From: Deltaproteobacteria bacterium
GTDB taxonomy: Bacteria > Myxococcota_A > UBA796 > UBA9615
Reading direction: 5' to 3'
Length of the DNA stretch: 10,463 bases
Assembly (NCBI GenBank): GCA_029261955.1
Contig: JAJDAI010000969.1
Span: 1 to 10,463 of the forward strand
In this document: piece after piece, positions 8,303 through 10,463 of the stretch
Layout of the letters: each line of letters begins with the position of its first letter
How positions within the stretch are numbered: the stretch's first letter is position 1
Made by a program: the position numbers and the translations under genes
The notes under the pieces: model-generated
Told to the model about the DNA's origin: nothing
The model's database searches: none
What the model saw: only the letters and a program-made list of their open reading frames with translations

Positions 8303-8548
8303 TCAGCTGGCGGTGACCTCGGGGCGGGCACGGTCTGAGAGACGGGTGAATGCCCAGTAGGTGAGCAGGGGCCAGGGGAACTGCACGAGCATCAGGATCT
8401 GGAGCGGCCAGACGGTCTGAAGACCGCGTGCCCGCGCGTCGCGGCCGACCCAGACCGCGCTCCAGATCATGGCGGCCAGGCAGGCCAGGCCGACGATCGT
8501 GGCGAGGGTGATCATCAGGACGAAGAAGGTGGTCTCGACGGGGGTCAT
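8303..8548 (-). CDS. Small two-helix membrane protein, PLDc_N-like
   Basis: An 81-residue protein with two hydrophobic helices (about 7-33 and 45-68) joined by a short basic loop, WVGRDARARGLQTVWP. The loop and the following QFPWPLLTYW recall the small membrane domain found at the N-terminus of cardiolipin-synthase-like phospholipase D proteins and as free-standing proteins (the W-V-x-D-A-R-x-R-G pattern). No catalytic HKD motif is present, so it cannot be the enzyme itself. Function is unknown; an inner-membrane location is likely. The start at ATG 8548 follows a strong GAGGAG (8560-8555) at 6 bases; the longer reading frame from 8584 would add 12 Pro/Glu-rich residues without a ribosome binding site. 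It lies 36 bases before the carboxylase start and is probably co-transcribed with it, though the pairing has no evident meaning. Confidence 0.7.
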   Translation of the reverse strand: MTPVETTFFVLMITLATIVGLACLAAMIWSAVWVGRDARARGLQTVWPLQILMLVQFPWPLLTYWAFTRLSDRARPEVTAS

Positions 8549-8554
8549 GCTCGG

Positions 8555-8560
8555 CTCCTC
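8555..8560 (-). promoter_or_regulatory. Strong ribosome binding site of the small membrane protein
   Basis: GAGGAG lies 6 bases before ATG 8548 on the - strand and is one of the best Shine-Dalgarno matches in the window. It decides the shorter start and supports this small gene being real. Confidence 0.6.
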
Positions 8561-8585
8561 AGGTTCATCTGGGGGTACGGGCATG

Positions 8586-8608
8586 GGATCCGGGCATTCC
8601 CCGGATTC
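8586..8608 (-). terminator. Hairpin after the OmpA-family gene
   Basis: GGATCCGGG (8586-8594) pairs with CCCGGATTC (8600-8608) around a 5-base loop, giving 9 pairs including one G-T. It sits 21 bases after the OmpA stop (8630) and before the small membrane protein's ribosome binding site. No U-run follows on the - strand, so it may end transcription poorly, or may protect the ompA mRNA end while letting some transcripts continue. Confidence 0.4.
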
Positions 8609-8629
8609 GGTCGAGGGCCCCGCTTGGGC

Positions 8630-10327
8630 CTACTCCTCGGGTGCTGTGGGTTCGGCGCCTTGCTCGGGGGCACCGACCTGCGGTGCGTCGTCCGCCGTCT
8701 TGCGGATGAGGAACTGCACGCGGCGGTTGCGGGCGTGCTCGTCCTCCGTCTGTGCCTCCGGCTCGACCATCTGTTCCTCCCCAAACCCGATGGCCGTCAG
8801 GCGCTCCTCGGCGATGCCCGCGCCCACCAGGTAGCGCTTCACTGCGTCCGCGCGGCGCTGGCTGAGGTCCTTGTTGTAGTCGTCGGGCGCGCGCGAGTCG
8901 GTGTGCCCCTGGATCTCGACCTGCAGGATGCTCGGGTAGTCGCCGAGCACGGTCTGCACCGCGTCCAGGACGGGCAGCGACGCCTTCTTGATCGTGTCCT
9001 TGTCGAGGTCGAAGTAGACCTTGTCGAGGATGATGATCTCGTTCTTCTCGATGTCGATGAGCGCCAGCGACTCGTCGGGGCAGCCGTCGGTGTCTTCGAT
9101 GCCGTTGAGGACTTCCTTCTCCTCGGGGCAGCGGTCCGTGGCGTCGTGCACGGTGTCCTGGTCGTTGTCCCACTCGGGGCAGCCGTCGGCGTCCTCGAAG
9201 CCGTCGAGGTCCTCGGGGGTGTGAGGGCACTGGTCGGCGTCGTCGGTCACGCCGTCCCGGTCGGGGTCGGGGTCGGGCACCTGGACGATCTTCTCGACCA
9301 CTCTCTCGACCACCTTGCCGTCGCACTTGCAGTCCAGGTCGAAGCCCACGGCCGCGAAGAGCCGCAGGTCGGGGCCGCCCCAGCCCGGGCCGATGCCCCG
9401 GCCGCCACCGATGCGAAACCAGGCCGGGCCCGCCTTCGGGTTGACCAGCACCGACAGCGCCAGCTCGGACGGCGTGCTCCGGGGCGTGAAGGGGGTCAGG
9501 CCGGCGCTGGTGAGCGTGTCGGGGTTGATGACCGTGGCGCCGACCCACTCGAGCTGCGGCTCGATCTGGCCGTCGAGCAGCGGCACGCCGAGCGCGAGGC
9601 CCCACCGGAACTCGTCGTCGACGACCAGGTTGCTCAGGCTGCGTCCGCCAGTGTTCACCTGGAAGCCGACGTTGGCCATCAGCTCGAAGATGGCGACCTT
9701 CGCGCCCACGGCCAGGTCGCCGCCGATGCCCCAGGCGCCTGAGCCGAGGAAGAGCTCGCGGGTGCCCGTCGGGACCACCAGGCGCGGCGCCAACGACAGG
9801 TTCAGGGGCGCGTTGTCGCCCTGGCGCAGCAGCGCGATCCCCAGCGCGACGGTGGTGTCGCCGACGCCCGCGCGCCGGTCCGCGTGGCCGAGCAGGCGGG
9901 CGTTGTCCCAGGACGCGTCCTCGCCGGCCTGGAGCTGCAGGAAGGGGAGCTGCACGCCCAGCTGGAGCCACTCGTTGAAGGCGACCGAGACGCCGAGGTC
10001 GAAGCCGACGAGGTGGTCGATGACGCCGCCGTGCCGGCCCAGGTCCGCCGCGTTCCCGATCTCCAGGGGGCGCAGCCCGTAGTGCACGTCGAGAAAGGCG
10101 CCCATCGACAGCGTCTTCGGCTGCGCGGCGTCCCGCACCAGGGTGAAGCCCCGGCTCTGGGGCGCGGGATCGAAGCGCTGGATGTCGATGCTCGTGTCCG
10201 ACGCCGTCTGCGCCTGCGCGGCGGTCGGCAGCAGGAAGAGGCCGAGCAGGCCCAGAAGCAGGGCCTTCGGGGGTCCGCGGCGCTGCGACCGGCGACGACG
10301 ACCGAGGCCGAGGATCGCCGCCACCAT
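8630..10327 (-). CDS. OmpA-family outer membrane protein with thrombospondin type-3 repeats
   Basis: A 565-residue protein that likely ties the outer membrane to peptidoglycan. Hydrophobic ALLLGLLGLFLLP (22-34) ending in AAQA|Q (36-40) is an export signal, preceded by an unusually long basic region. Residues about 45-330 alternate in short beta-like strands ending in aromatic or Gly residues, consistent with a beta-barrel. After CKC (333-335) and a short coil come Asp-rich calcium-type TSP3 repeats (about 352-420), with D-x-D-x-D-G and paired Cys-Pro units. The OmpA/MotB domain spans 436-542 (KVYFDLDKD, GHTDSRAPDDYNKDLSQRRA). D477 and R492 have the 15-residue spacing of the OmpA diaminopimelate-binding pair. 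A Pro/Glu-rich tail ends it. ATG 10327 is the only start codon near the signal, yet it has no ribosome binding site and lies inside the neighbour's tail. The frame stays open to the window edge, so the true N-terminus is uncertain. Confidence 0.85.
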   Translation of the reverse strand: MVAAILGLGRRRRSQRRGPPKALLLGLLGLFLLPTAAQAQTASDTSIDIQRFDPAPQSRGFTLVRDAAQPKTLSMGAFLDVHYGLRPLEIGNAADLGRHGGVIDHLVGFDLGVSVAFNEWLQLGVQLPFLQLQAGEDASWDNARLLGHADRRAGVGDTTVALGIALLRQGDNAPLNLSLAPRLVVPTGTRELFLGSGAWGIGGDLAVGAKVAIFELMANVGFQVNTGGRSLSNLVVDDEFRWGLALGVPLLDGQIEPQLEWVGATVINPDTLTSAGLTPFTPRSTPSELALSVLVNPKAGPAWFRIGGGRGIGPGWGGPDLRLFAAVGFDLDCKCDGKVVERVVEKIVQVPDPDPDRDGVTDDADQCPHTPEDLDGFEDADGCPEWDNDQDTVHDATDRCPEEKEVLNGIEDTDGCPDESLALIDIEKNEIIILDKVYFDLDKDTIKKASLPVLDAVQTVLGDYPSILQVEIQGHTDSRAPDDYNKDLSQRRADAVKRYLVGAGIAEERLTAIGFGEEQMVEPEAQTEDEHARNRRVQFLIRKTADDAPQVGAPEQGAEPTAPEE

Positions 10328-10463
10328 CAGGAGCGCGAGCGTGCCGCCGCGGCGCGCACCGGGGGCGATGGTCGGGCTGCAGCCCGAGCCCTGGAGGTAG
10401 GGCAGGGCGGGCGCGCTGGTGTCCGCAGAGTCGTCGTCGTCGGTCGGGGTGCTGTCGTCGTCG
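10289..10463 (-). CDS. C-terminal end of a surface protein with a MYXO-CTERM-like sorting tail (partial)
   Basis: The - strand frame entering at the right edge encodes an acidic linker (DDDSTPTDDDDSADTS), then GSGCSP with a single Cys (codon 10379-10381), a hydrophobic helix (LALLMVAAILGLG) and RRRR ending at 10289. This order of low-complexity linker, Cys, helix and Arg cluster is the MYXO-CTERM tail found on many exported myxobacterial proteins, where it retains the protein at the cell envelope for processing. The Asp/Ser linker is also typical of surface proteins in such genomes. No stop codon follows: the same frame continues as SQRRGPPK and the OmpA signal helix. Third-position GC is high only in this frame. 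The frame that ends in a TGA overlapping ATG 10327 codes for an implausible Thr/Arg/Pro-rich string. The body of the protein is outside the window. Confidence 0.6.

Noticed and set aside
9121..9300. Repetitive GTCGTC/GTCGGG-rich stretch as a DNA repeat or CRISPR-like array
   Set aside because: It is the coding sequence of Asp-rich TSP3 repeats; units vary and have no spacer structure.
10328..10463. Upstream gene ending in the frame whose TGA overlaps ATG 10327 (TGATG)
   Set aside because: That overlap is attractive for coupling, but the frame codes for a Thr/Arg/Pro/Ala-rich string with poor third-position GC. The OmpA frame gives a coherent sorting tail.

Overview
The window is very GC-rich, with G or C at most third codon positions. 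Nothing in it looks recently acquired. The best lineage clue is at the right edge: an Asp/Ser-rich linker, an isolated Cys, one hydrophobic helix and an Arg-rich end, which is the MYXO-CTERM sorting-tag pattern. Together with a zinc-finger anti-sigma pair, a tandem-GAF diguanylate cyclase and an OmpA protein with thrombospondin type-3 repeats, this points to a chromosomal segment of a myxobacterium or a close deltaproteobacterial relative (inference).

Left third, + strand: after about 280 bases without a gene come an ECF-type sigma factor (281-859), a membrane anti-sigma factor overlapping it by four bases (856-1719), and, 76 bases later, a GAF-GAF-GGDEF diguanylate cyclase (1796-3511). This looks like an envelope-signal module placed next to second-messenger output.

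Right two thirds, - strand, read right to left: the C-terminal end of a surface protein with a MYXO-CTERM-like tail (off the edge to about 10289); an OmpA-family outer membrane protein (10327-8630); an 81-residue two-helix membrane protein (8548-8303); the carboxyltransferase beta subunit of an acyl-CoA (probably propionyl-CoA) carboxylase (8266-6701); an unrecognised 329-residue helical protein (6582-5593); and a short-form alpha-glucan phosphorylase (5596-3512) overlapping it by four bases. The phosphorylase and cyclase genes converge with no base between their stop codons.

The most unusual observation is the right edge. The MYXO-CTERM-like tail runs without a stop codon, in the same frame, into the signal peptide of the OmpA protein. 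Either two export modules are encoded as one processed polyprotein, or a stop codon has been lost, or the OmpA start lies inside the tail of its neighbour. The other item of note is the unknown 329-residue protein translationally coupled to the glucan phosphorylase.
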